Shown here one piece after another: positions 25,566 to 36,500 of a stretch of DNA of 64,000 nt (its first letter is position 1; every line of letters begins with the position of its first letter). The DNA is from Gordionus sp. m RMFG-2023. Taxonomy: Eukaryota > Nematomorpha > Gordioida > Chordodea > Parachordodidae. The notes below the pieces were generated by a model. That model made no database searches and was not told the origin of the DNA. It worked only from the letters and a program-made list of their open reading frames with translations. A program made the translations under genes and the position numbers. The stretch spans positions 56,461,301 through 56,525,300 of the forward strand of contig NC_088776.1 in assembly GCF_954871325.1 (NCBI RefSeq). Direction: 5' to 3'.

Positions 25566-26894
25566 AAAATTTAAGATTTTTTAAATATATATTAAAAATT
25601 GTGATGCTGTGACTGTTACATTGTGAGTGTGACACGGTTTTATATATATATTATATAAATATAGGTCAGATGAAAGTGTTAATATAATACAAATATAACC
25701 TTAGTTAAAATCTCGCACTTATGTCAATCTTATCAAATACATGATAAGTTTCCACCACCTTAAGCAACCAATACTCTTAATTTTATGGGATTTCTCATAT
25801 AATATAAGTCTTTGAATTTCCTTACATTACAATAATCTTTAATTTTTTTATTCCAGAGCTCTTTTCTCTCTCTTCTCATCTAACACTCAGACTATTATAA
25901 AATACTAGAAACTTCTAGAAAAATTATTTAAAGTGGGTTCTTTATTCAGGGAAACACGATATAAAACTGAATTATAGTTTTCAAACTATGAACCTCTATT
26001 GCTTTTGGAATCCAGTTGTTTTGTACAGTAAATTGAGTTCAAATATAAAAGAAAAAATATTTAGTGCATATCCCTAATTTCATTAAAATCTTTTAATTTA
26101 AAATATATTTTTTATTTAAAACTAGGTAATATAAACTAATATCCAATACAGAGTTAGGCTGGTTTCACAAAGGGATCCTAACCGTTACTATTTATCCAAT
26201 AATTTTTAAAATCTGTTTATATTTTTATTTTAACTTTTAAAAATATTAATGTTATTTTTGATCCTTTTCATGATAATAATCTAAAAATTATTTATTATAA
26301 TAAAGAAAAATTGATATCATTAAAAAATTTTTAAAATCACCCATCTTTCGATGAAAAAAAATTCACTCAGGATTTACTCAGGTTTTTCCAAAAAAAAATT
26401 CTGGCCTGGCTGTGCTTAAAAATTAAGCTCGATGAAGATTTCTAATGTTCAATTCCCATTGCATTCGTATAAATTGATATTTTTCAAAACTCATAAATTT
26501 ATTTAGGCGCCTTTTGGAAACTTCCCAAAATTTTTAATAATATATAAAATAATATAACTAAGAATTTATTAATTATCATATAAATTCAATTGCAGCTTTA
26601 TCTCTAATTATCCATTTTTTAAAAATAATTTTTAATTTAAAATAAATATATATATTAGGATATTAATAATTAAAGAGTTTTAATGGATCTGGGACTTTAA
26701 ATCCATGTTTCTCTACCATTCTTAATAGTTACGCCATTAAATGAACTTAATGATAATTTAATATATAAAATGCAATTTTTTTAATTTCATAAATCTTAAT
26801 ATATCTGATTTATACGATCACCAATCTTGTATTATATCTAAGTGTACAATCATTAAAAAATTAACCATCATATTTTAAATTTGCCTCCTACTTC
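25566..26894. other. A+T-rich sequence, no gene seen
   Basis: Short dinucleotide runs (tatata near 25,640) and no coding or transposon signature. Confidence 0.45.
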
Positions 26895-27600
26895 GAAAAT
26901 AATTTGGTAATATTTATGCAATAAATTATTGTAAAACAAAAATATAAATAATCTGTAATAAATGACTGAGTTAGATAGTATTGAGCATAATTTAAATCGG
27001 CTTGCATAGGTACCATTTGCAGGGACCGGCCAGGATTTTCTTAAATAATTTCCGGTCAGGCCCTGCCCGGGTTTATTTTCAGACCCAGCCCAGATTTTTT
27101 TAAAATATATTTTACTTATTTTTAATTTTAAGGCTAATAATGACGATTAAATTTGATTTTTAAAATATAAGCCCTAGTCTGGGTATTTTAAAAGAATTTT
27201 TAGGCCCGGCCAATATATATTTTAAAATTATTGCAGCTCTGATTTATATAATATTTTTCGTTTAGCTCTAATACATATAATAATTCTTATTATTTGTTTA
27301 CTTTTTTTAATAAATAAAAAAAAAAGGAGTTAGAAAGATATTTTTGCCAAAACAAACATTATAATAAAATTTAAAATTTTCACAAAATTTTTAACACGTA
27401 TATAAATTTATTTAATTATTTGAAAGATAACTTAAAATATACGAATAATATTTTTTTAAAAATTATTGCTTTTAGTGAACCTTAATATTTGAGCAGAAAT
27501 TTTTGAAAGAAATGGATTTAATCTTATTCTTTTTTTCACAAGCATGATTATACTTCCACCACTATGCACTGAGCTTCAATTGAGTTGATACCTTTTTTTT
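26895..27600 (+). repeat. Inverted duplication, left arm
   Basis: This arm is the reverse complement of about 29,325-29,985. Shared landmarks are 'ctgtaataaatgactga.ttagata', then the MITE, then 'gccaaaacaaacattata', then 'ttgaaagaaatgga', then 'actgagcttcaattgagttg'. The MITE lies at the same internal position in both arms, so it was present before the duplication. A third, direct partial copy follows at 28,010-28,330. Confidence 0.8.
26998..27241. mobile_element. hAT-type MITE in the left arm
   Basis: It starts with a worn terminus (cggcttgcataggtaccatt) and ends gcagctctg. Inside are 'ggaccggcc' and 'gcccggcc' subterminal motifs of the same family as the element at 1,248. Confidence 0.7.
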
Positions 27601-27717
27601 ATATTAAAAACAATATCCACCGATTAATTAATATAGCTCAAAATCATTTTTAAAACAATAATATCACTATAAATAAGTTTATTTTCTTTATTAAGATTTA
27701 TTAAGTATAATTTATAA

Positions 27718-27998
27718 CAGAGGCCTGCATAAGTACCATTTGCAGGGACCAGCCCGGATTTTCTTAAAATAAATATTGGTCCGGCCTTCCTGGGTTTTAT
27801 ATTTTTAGACCTGGCACAGATTTTCTAAGCCCCGGCCTGAATATTTTTGAATTATATTTTATTTATATTTAATTTTTACAGCTAATAATGACGATTTAAA
27901 ATATTTGCTTTTTAAAATATAGGGCCCTGCCCGGGTATATTAAAAGAATTTTTTAGCCCGGCCCAGATATATTTTAAATAAATTACTGCAGCTCTCTG
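27718..27998. mobile_element. hAT-type MITE
   Basis: It begins CAGAGGCCTGCAT and ends CTGCAGCTCTCTG. It is G+C-rich just inside both ends, with an A+T-rich centre. The 8-bp flanks (atttataa and atataata) agree at five of eight positions, so the target duplication is worn or recombined. Confidence 0.75.
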
Positions 27999-28009
27999 AT
28001 ATAATATTT

Positions 28010-28330
28010 ATTCGTCTAGCTCTGCTTACCCAATACACATAATAATTCTTATTACTTTTTATTTTATATCATAAAAAAAAAGGGAGTTAAAATGATAATT
28101 TTGCCAAAACAAACATTATAGTAAAATTTTAAATTTTCATAAAATTTTTAATACGTATATAAATTTATTTGATAATTTGAAGGATAACTTAAAATATATG
28201 AACACCTTCATATTTGAGCAGAAAATTTAGTTTTGAAAGAAATGGATTTTAATCCTATTTTTTTTTCCACACAAATTTGCCTTATACTTCCACTAATATG
28301 AACTGAGCTTCAATTGAGTTGTTACCCTTT
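28010..28330 (+). repeat. Third, direct copy of the duplicated segment
   Basis: It matches 27,250-27,600 in the same order: 'cataataattcttatta', 'ccaaaacaaacattata', 'gagcagaaa', 'gaactgagcttcaattgag'. The stretch after it (28,331-28,763) has no gene; the short ORF there is not supported. Confidence 0.75.
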
Positions 28331-28763
28331 TTGTTATAGCAATAAATCTGTCAATACTAAAAATAAATAAAATTTTATAGAATGAGAGAGGGACAAATTG
28401 TCAATGTCTTCTGCAAATTTTATCAAATTCTATAAACGGAATTGCTTCTTTATTAACCATTTCAGCTACCCCCCTTTAATTCATGCACTATTGCCAAATA
28501 TCAGATTCTGCGATACTTTTTTTTCAATCAATCGATTCAGTGCTAGGAAATTTTTTTGTCTCGATTTTGTCTTAAAATTTTAAATGTTCATCTTTAGTGA
28601 AACATTATTATTTAATCGTCAACTTATATGAAAAGTTTAATATAAAAAAAAGTAAAAATACATGTTAGAAAATTTGAATTATTATTTGTCCATCTTTGAA
28701 TATGAATAACGGGCCCTAGAATTTGATGAATCTTTTAGAAAGCATTGAATAATCTTTATTTAT

Positions 28764-28982
28764 CAGAGACCTGCATAAAGTACCAAATTTTTTTTAAATA
28801 TATCAATTTTTTTAATTTTTATAGCTATTAAAGATGATTTATAATATTTGATTTTAATATACAAGGCCAGGCCCGGATATTTAAAAAAATTTTTTAAGCC
28901 CGGATCAGGTATATTTATAAAAAATTAAAATTGACCAGTCCGTTAGCCGGGCCGAGCTTAGGACTGGGCTTGTAGATATTTG
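28764..28982. mobile_element. hAT-type MITE
   Basis: It starts CAGAGACCTGCAT and ends in a worn 'cttgtagatatttg'. The flanks ttatttat and atatttat match at seven of eight positions. It contains 'gccaggcccgg' and 'gccgggccgagc' subterminal motifs. Confidence 0.7.
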
Positions 28983-29324
28983 ATATTTATTGCTACTACA
29001 TAAACATTATAGTTTAATAGGAACACAGAGTATATAAATAAATTTAAAAAAAAACCAAAAAAAATTATGTTCGGGCTAATTTTTGACTTATAATCAAACA
29101 TCAAAATATTGAGAAAAATAAAAATCTTTAAAGATTATTTTTAAAAGATGAAGGATTTTTGATTCCAATTTTGTTTATCCAAATTTAAATGAACATAACT
29201 TTTAACCCTGTTTTAAGAATTTGATAAAATGTACAGAAAACATTGATAATTTGTCCATCTCTCAAACTATAAAATTTTATTTAATTTTGGTATTCACAGA
29301 TTCCTAAAACATAAAGGGTATCAA

Positions 29325-29985
29325 CTCAATTGGAGCTCAGTGCATATTGGTAGTAGTAAAACTCAAATTTGAGAAAAATATCATGATCGTAAAAAAGAGA
29401 ATTAGGATTAAAATCCATTTCTTTCAAAATTAAATTTTCTGCTCATATAAGAAGGTTCAATATAAAATAATTTTTTTAAAATTTATATTGCTAGTTGGGA
29501 GGGGGGGGGGGAGGGGGTTATTGATTTAAAAGTATATATTGTTCGTATATTTTAAATTATCTTCCAAATTATTAAATTTATATATATATACGTGTTAAAA
29601 ATTTTACTATAATGTTTGTTTTGACTTCTTTTTTTAAATTTATTAAACAAATTTAAAAGAAAAAAAATAATTAGAATTATAGGCAGAGTTAAAAGAAAAA
29701 ATATTATATAAATCAGAGAGCTGCTATAATTTTTTTTTTTAAATACTCGGGACGGGCCGTATATTTCAAAACCATATTTTAAATCGTCATTATTAGCTAT
29801 AAAATTAAAAATAAATAAAATATATTTTAAGAAAATCCGGACCAAGCCGAGCATATGCTACCTCTGCAGGTCTCTGATATAAATTATGCTTAATATTATC
29901 TAATTCAGTCATTTATTACAGAATATTTATATTTAAGGTTTACAAAAATTTATTGTATAAATATTAACTAATTCATATTCGAAGC
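29325..29985 (-). repeat. Inverted duplication, right arm
   Basis: Reverse complement of 26,895-27,600. It also carries a G-run (29,497-29,518) absent from the left arm. The minus-strand open frame here is not supported as a gene: it crosses a transposon end. Confidence 0.8.
29714..29876. mobile_element. 163-bp hAT-type MITE with exact 8-bp target duplication
   Basis: It starts CAGAGAGCTGC, ends GCAGGTCTCTG, and is flanked by ATATAAAT on both sides (29,706-29,713 and 29,877-29,884). It is the shortest clear member of the family in the window. Confidence 0.85.
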
Positions 29986-31926
29986 CGCTTATTTAAATGC
30001 CAATTTTAAAAATGATAGTTATTTTACGATTTTTAAGCTTCTTAAATTAGGGTGACTTTAATTATTACAAGATGTAAAATCACGATCTCTATAAGATCTA
30101 TGAGATAAAAAGAAATGAAATACAATTATTTTAAAAATTGCATTGTTTTAATAAAATAATTTTGTAAACAACTTTATAGTAAATTATTCACTAAATTTTT
30201 AACACGTCTATATACATATTTATTATAATAATTTGAAAGATAATTGAATTTACATGTAAACTTTAACACCCTTCACCCCTCCCCCCCCCCCTCACCCCAT
30301 CTTCCAACCCTAATAAATTTTAAAAATTATTACTTAAAATGAACCTTCTTAAAATTTATTTTTGTCATTTTCTCAAATTTGAGTTTTACTGATAGAATTT
30401 GATGAATCTTGCTGAAAGCATTGATTATTTATCCCTCCCTCAATATATAAAATTTTATTGAATATTTAGAATTTAACAGATTTATTGCTATTACGCTTAG
30501 GATAACGGTTCAATTGGAACACAATGTATATATATGAATTATAAAAAATCTGGGTAAAACAAACTTCCAAAAAAAATTCCGGGTGTCCTAATTTTTGACT
30601 TTTAATCAAAGTTTGAAAAACTAACACCAAAATATTGAAAAAAAATCTTTGAAGTTATTCTTAAAAAAAGATGGATTTTTGTTCAAATCAAATTTTACCT
30701 TAAATATTCCTAATTCCTTTTTTAAAAAAATCTCCTATGTAATTATTTTGTAATTTTGCGCATAAGATAAAAAAAATTTTTTTTAAAGATATGAAATATA
30801 ATATTGTATTTATTTATTTTTAAAAATGATTTTTTCAAAGATTAAAAACTAATTCAAACGCTATAAAACTATCAAAAATTAATAATGTTTTAAGTTATAA
30901 ATAGTAAGATTTTTTCAAGAAAGGAGGAAAAATGTAGAGACATCAAGTAGGTGAGGGGGAATCAGTATTTTTCTCAAAAATAAAATATTTAATAAAAGCA
31001 TCCAAACAAATAAATTTCCTTTTAGAAAGTTCCTACCGACTGAAATCTAGTGTTAAAATTAAGATCTGACACTGACCTAGTAATCGATTTGGTCAGATCA
31101 GGCAGGTCTAAGCAAATACTCTGATATACATTAATAGTATTAATAATTGAAATTTATGATTTAAAATTTTATACTTCCTTTAAATTGGTAAAATGTTCAT
31201 ATTTTAAAAATTTGCCTAATACGCATCATGATATAATATTATTTAAATTCTCATGTTTTTGTTATGAAGTTCATCTGAGAAAATATTTTATTAAAAATAA
31301 ATTATATACAAAATATACAAATTATAGTTAATGTTTTTTTTAAATTTTATTTCTAAAAATTTTGTATAACAAGCATAATAATTTATCATTTCCTTTCTAA
31401 AATTTTACATATATTTTAAGAAAAAATTAATTTTTCATCGGATTAAATAATAGAAAAAAAAAAGAAGAAATATAGTTTAGTAATGAGATATTTAAAACCC
31501 CGCTTGGTTCGCCCAAAAGCCTGTCCCTCGGGTTGGAAAATATTTGGCAAAAATATTACAAGTCTGACGGCAAAAAATTTAACGAGGAGCCAGACACTTC
31601 GTACATAAATAGTTTAGGGTTGATGGGACCAGAAAATTAACACCTCGCCAACTATTTTTTTTAGTAAATTAGGAAAAATTGAATAAAATGTAGAAATAAA
31701 AATCTTATGGAATAAAAAATTTAATAATTAAAATCTGTGGAAAAAATATAATATCTATTATTAAAAAAGAAAATATAATTAATAAAGTGGAGATAACATC
31801 TAAGATGACTAATAGTTTATAAGATCTAAATTTGTTATATCTTTAAATAAGGTAAATGTTTTAAAAATAAAGTTGTCAGTATTAAAATAAAAAATATTTT
31901 TTAACTGTTTTAATTTATTATATATA
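29986..31926. other. A+T-rich sequence with a partial duplicate, no gene seen
   Basis: 30,160-30,540 partly repeats sequence near 28,690-29,060 ('gaatttgatgaatctt..gaaagcattga'). A long C-run lies at 30,268-30,298. A G+C-richer patch at 31,500-31,640 ('cgcttggttcgcccaaaagcctg') is not recognised. Confidence 0.5.
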
Positions 31927-32100
31927 AAAAGGCAAAATAGCTCCATTTTAGCTGATTTTAAAATTCAGTATTTTATTCAGAAAAATATTAGGCAAACCTA
32001 AAGATTTTGCAAATTGGACATCTATTAGCGAAATCTCAAATTAGGTAATATTTTTTGGGCGAAAATATTGAGTTAGACCTTTTTAAAAATTTCCTCAAAT
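31927..32100. mobile_element. Old copy of the 'gttgttaaacggctc' MITE
   Basis: The interior matches the MITE at 58,274-58,496: 'attcagaaaaatatta.gcaaacctaaaggttttgc'-like sequence, then 'gcgaaatctc', then 'aatattgagttag'. The termini have decayed. Confidence 0.6.
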
Positions 32101-33417
32101 TAATTTAAAAAAACCTTAATATAAAAAAATTTACTATCCTAAATTTTGATGAAGAAGATAATTAAATAAATTTAATAATTTCATCTATTCCAAGATCCCT
32201 GTTTATTAGAGCTACTTTTAATTATGCTTGATAATCATAGTTGACACAGTCGATTCCATATCTCAAATTTTAAAAATGAAACGAAACGAAAATAATTTCA
32301 AAATAATATACAGGAATATAATATTCTAAGATAATTGCTAAACATATATGTTCCCTGAAGGCCTTTAAAAATGCTTGAAAATTTAATGATAATTATTTCC
32401 CCACAAGGATTTATAAAAGAATTTGCTTTCGATTTCAAATAAATTTTTGAAGTTTTTATTTTGAATAATTTCGTAATTCTTGTTTATCTACTTTCAAACC
32501 TTGAACCCAAACAGGATATTAATTTTTTAAAACTCATATTACTTTATCCTAGATTTTTTAAAAAATATAATTAAATTTATTAATATCATAATTAATTATT
32601 AAAAAAAAATTTAAATTATAGATTTATCTCCCCTATAAAATATTGACGTAGTTTGAAAAATAAAATTTTCATAGAGAAATTATAATATCCCTATACCCCT
32701 TCTTTATATGAAATGGCAAAGTGTTTAATTATTTTGTTCAATGCTGAATTTTTATTATACTATACTTTAGTATAATATAATTTGGAAGCATTTTTGAAGG
32801 AAAACATTCTTTAAATCGGTATAACCTTAGATTCAAAAAAATAATATAATTTTTTTGAAGAAATTTATATTGAATAATGATATTTTTTTATAAATAGCAT
32901 TTTAGAGCCTTCCAATTTTTTTCCCCTAATTTTAAATGTCGGGTGATCTCATATGGCCACTTTAAAAAGGTTCCACTTTATAAAACTATAATACAATAAA
33001 ATGAAAAATTTAAAAATATAATCCATTTTTTTTAAATACATTAATTTTGATTTTATTTACAAAACGTTTAATAAGTATATTATTTGTTTTTTTATTCTCA
33101 ATTCGTAGAATTTTTATTAATTTTGATTATTTACAAAACATATAAATGAAAATTATTTATTTTTCCTTCCCAATTCGTAGAATTTTTGTCAATTTTTTTT
33201 TTATTTCTATCTCTTAGTTAACAAATTTCTGAGAAAATTCACTAAAAACAAAATATTTTATTACAATATTAAAAAATAGATAAAAAAAATAATAATAAAT
33301 AAAAAAATAATAATTCAGTTGAACAATATTATAAGTACTGGCTTGTTTTATCAAAATCTTTATTAAATAATTTTCCTTTAAATTTTTTGATTAAACTTCC
33401 TAAATTTCGTTTGATTT
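32101..33417. other. A+T-rich sequence upstream of the micro-exon gene
   Basis: No ORF or transposon signature was found. It contains a short partial duplication, 'ttcccaattcgtagaattttt' (near 33,099 and 33,165). Confidence 0.45.
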
Positions 33418-33464
33418 ATTATATTTAAAATTTAAAATAATCTTTACTTGAAATCAATTATTTA
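33418..33464 (+). promoter_or_regulatory. Possible TATA box and start site before exon 1
   Basis: 'ttatatttaaaat' at 33,418-33,430 lies about 30 bases before 'atcaatt' (33,452-33,458), a weak initiator match, and the exon 1 ATG follows at 33,465. TATA-like words are common in DNA this A+T-rich, so this is only a candidate. Confidence 0.2.
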
Positions 33465-33522
33465 ATGAATAAATTTTTACCAATTTTAGTACTACTTATT
33501 CTGACTTTCTGCGAGTCCTACG
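33465..33522 (+). CDS. Micro-exon gene, exon 1 (signal peptide)
   Basis: ATG opens the reading MNKFLPILVLLILTFCESY plus one base: a lysine, a hydrophobic core LPILVLLILTF, and a small polar end, as in a secretory signal. It is followed directly by the donor GGTAAAT (GT at 33,523). The exon ends after codon base 1, the same phase as every micro-exon downstream. An in-frame stop would soon follow if it were not spliced. It is the only such exon I found ahead of array block B. Confidence 0.55.
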
Positions 33523-36500
33523 GTAAATAAAATAATTGTAACAATTTAAATATTTATTTCCATTATATTATAAATATATGTTTTAATTTTATTTTTTTCA
33601 TTTAGAGACTGAAAGTAAAAATTTAAAACTTTTTATGTCAAATATAAGAAAAGATACATTTCAATTATATGCATTTTTACTAGGTTTTTTCTAAATAGAA
33701 ATAAATTCTTAAAATTTTTTGAAAGATTTAAATGATAAATAAGATGATACTCACATTCCAAATGAGCAAATAAATTTATAAAAAAAAAGAATGGTAATTA
33801 AATTAATTATTTATTAAATAGAAAACTTTTAAATTAAAGTAATTTCCCTCTGAACTTCGAAAAACCTGTAAAACACTCAAAAGTGTATTGCCCCTCTATA
33901 TATAGGAAATATGAGAATATTGATATTCTAAGAAAATTTAATATTAATCTATGTTAAATTTTTCTCTAGCTTAAATATTTTTTAAATATTTGACATTTTT
34001 TTATATAAATTATTATTCATATTGTTTAAATTAAAATTTGTTTAATCAGAATTAATTTAAATTAATGTTATTTTTATAAATAATAAAATTAAATATTATG
34101 AAAACTTAAAAAATAATTATTTCTTTAATTGATTATAAGAAATTTGTTTCAAAATTATTTAGGGAAAACGTTAAAATTCAAAAGTTTTTAACCTAAGAAA
34201 AAGACTCGAACTATTTATCATATGAAATAACTTATGCCTTTAATTTTACCTTTATATTACTTATTGACACTTTATCTGAACCTTATATAAAATATATAGA
34301 ATAGAATGCAATGAAAATTTAATTGATTATATCAAAAAATATTATGTTAATTTATAATCGAACACAATTTTTTAGATATATTTTTTTTATTTCTATCAAA
34401 ACTCATCATAATACATGTCTTGATAAATGGATATTATTTTAAAAATTTATTATCTTTTTAATCATGGATGTTTAATTATTGTTCTCCCTTTTAGATATAG
34501 AAAAATATTTCCAAGAAAAATTTATAGGTAAAAGTTTTTAAATATAAAGATAAATCACCAATGTTATTAATCCCTACTTTTAAAAATAATACCCTAACCC
34601 TATCATTAATTACCCCCAAAATAGCATACTATCTAACTTATCAATAACAAATATCACGTTTATTAGTTACCATTTTTAAAAAAAAGATTGACTGAAAAAA
34701 TTACAAACGATGACTTAATTTTATTTATTAAACATTTATAAATATTTTAAAATAATATAATTATTGATTATAAAAAGAATATATATAATTAGTGTATAAA
34801 TTTTCTTTTTATTATTATCTGCTAACAAAAAATCTTTGTACCAAGAGATAAGGCTTTGATTATAATAATATAAGATGGATTATCAATCAAGGCATTAGCA
34901 ATTATAAATAGAAAATAATTTTTACAGTCAGTTTCTAAAAAATATTGTAATATTTTATAACTAGGCTAAGATTAATCGATAAGGTTTGAATTAAATTCTA
35001 TTTCGCTTTCACCTTTGGGGATTCTTTAAAACTCAATTTTCTATTAATATTAACAATATATTTGTCTTCCTTGATTTTGTTAAACAACTTTCCGAAAATC
35101 TGTTTAAACCTTCGAAGCACACATAATAAATAAATATTTATGATAATAAAAAATCCCCATTTTACAAACCTAGGATAAAATTTCTGTAGTTTTAATTGAC
35201 TACTTATATTATTCTAGCAATTAAAATTTGTTTTTTTTTTGTCTGAAGGTTAATGCACTAATATAATATTATATAAACTAATCATTAATTTATCATGGTT
35301 ATCCATATAAAAATATTTACATTAAGAATCTATGAAAACTTAATAAAAAGAAGAAAACAAAATCACCTAGCTGATTGCATTCAAAGAAGTTTCAAAATAC
35401 ATCTTAAAGAATGAATGAATCATCAGTCAAGGTGGGTATTATGTTTGCTTCTATCTTATATCTTCAGGCTTACGAAAAATAAATCAGTTTTGAAAGTAGT
35501 TTGTATTTTTTTTTTTATGGAAATAAATATTGATCAAAAAAAATCGTTTTATATTTGCTTAAATCCTTTAAATAATATAAAATAATAGAATAATATTTTA
35601 AATTAATGTCTTGAGAAATATCATATTTTTATTTTTTTAAATTAATTCGTGTTGGAATAAATGAATGTTTAACTATTTTCTTTTATTTAAAAACAATCTC
35701 CGTTAGAAATCGAAATAAACCAAGGGATAAAAGGTAAAATATTTTTAATATAGGACAAATATATCCTGTTTCTAACCCTTTTTAAAAATGATACACTAAC
35801 GCTATCGTTATTTGACCCCAAAAAAGCGCTCTACTGAACTTCCCTAAAATAAATAGAGCGCTTATTAGCCACCATATTTAAAAAGCTACTTAACTAGTTT
35901 AATTTAAAAATCATTTAAAATAATGATTTTTTAATCATTGTACCAAGATAATAAAACTTTAATTATAAGAAATGACGGATTATCAACCAAGGCATTGGCT
36001 TAACTCTAGCAATTATAAAATACACAATGACATTTAGAGTCAGTTTCTAATAAATATCCTAATGTGTAATAATTATTTAGGATATATTGATGTGGTGTGA
36101 TATAAATATTTTTTGGGGTGTGGTCACCTTTGGAGATTCTATAAATATTTACCCAATTTTCTATATTATTATCTTGTTTTTTCGGTTTTTGCTAAACGCT
36201 GCTCTACCTGGACAGCTGTTTAAACCTTGAAAGCACTTAATAAATTAATATAAATAACCAGGAAATAATCCCAATTAGAATACAAACCTTGGTCATAAAT
36301 ATTTTAATTGTTTTAAGGGTACAAGATATTTTAGCACTATATATAAAACATTATACTTTTCAAAAATAATAATATAATAATATGCATCTCTTCTACCTTT
36401 TTTGTTGGTTTGTTCTATCCACTAATATATATTACTAGCTAGATAGACAATTAATTAATTTAAATATGTATCAATAATTATAAACTAGAGACAAGCCATT

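Noticed and set aside
28398-28583. 61-codon plus-strand ORF
   Set aside because: No motif, lies between repeat copies, composition like surrounding non-coding DNA.
29552-29854. 100-codon minus-strand ORF, hydrophobic
   Set aside because: It crosses the end of the MITE at 29,714 and is not open in the sister arm of the duplication.
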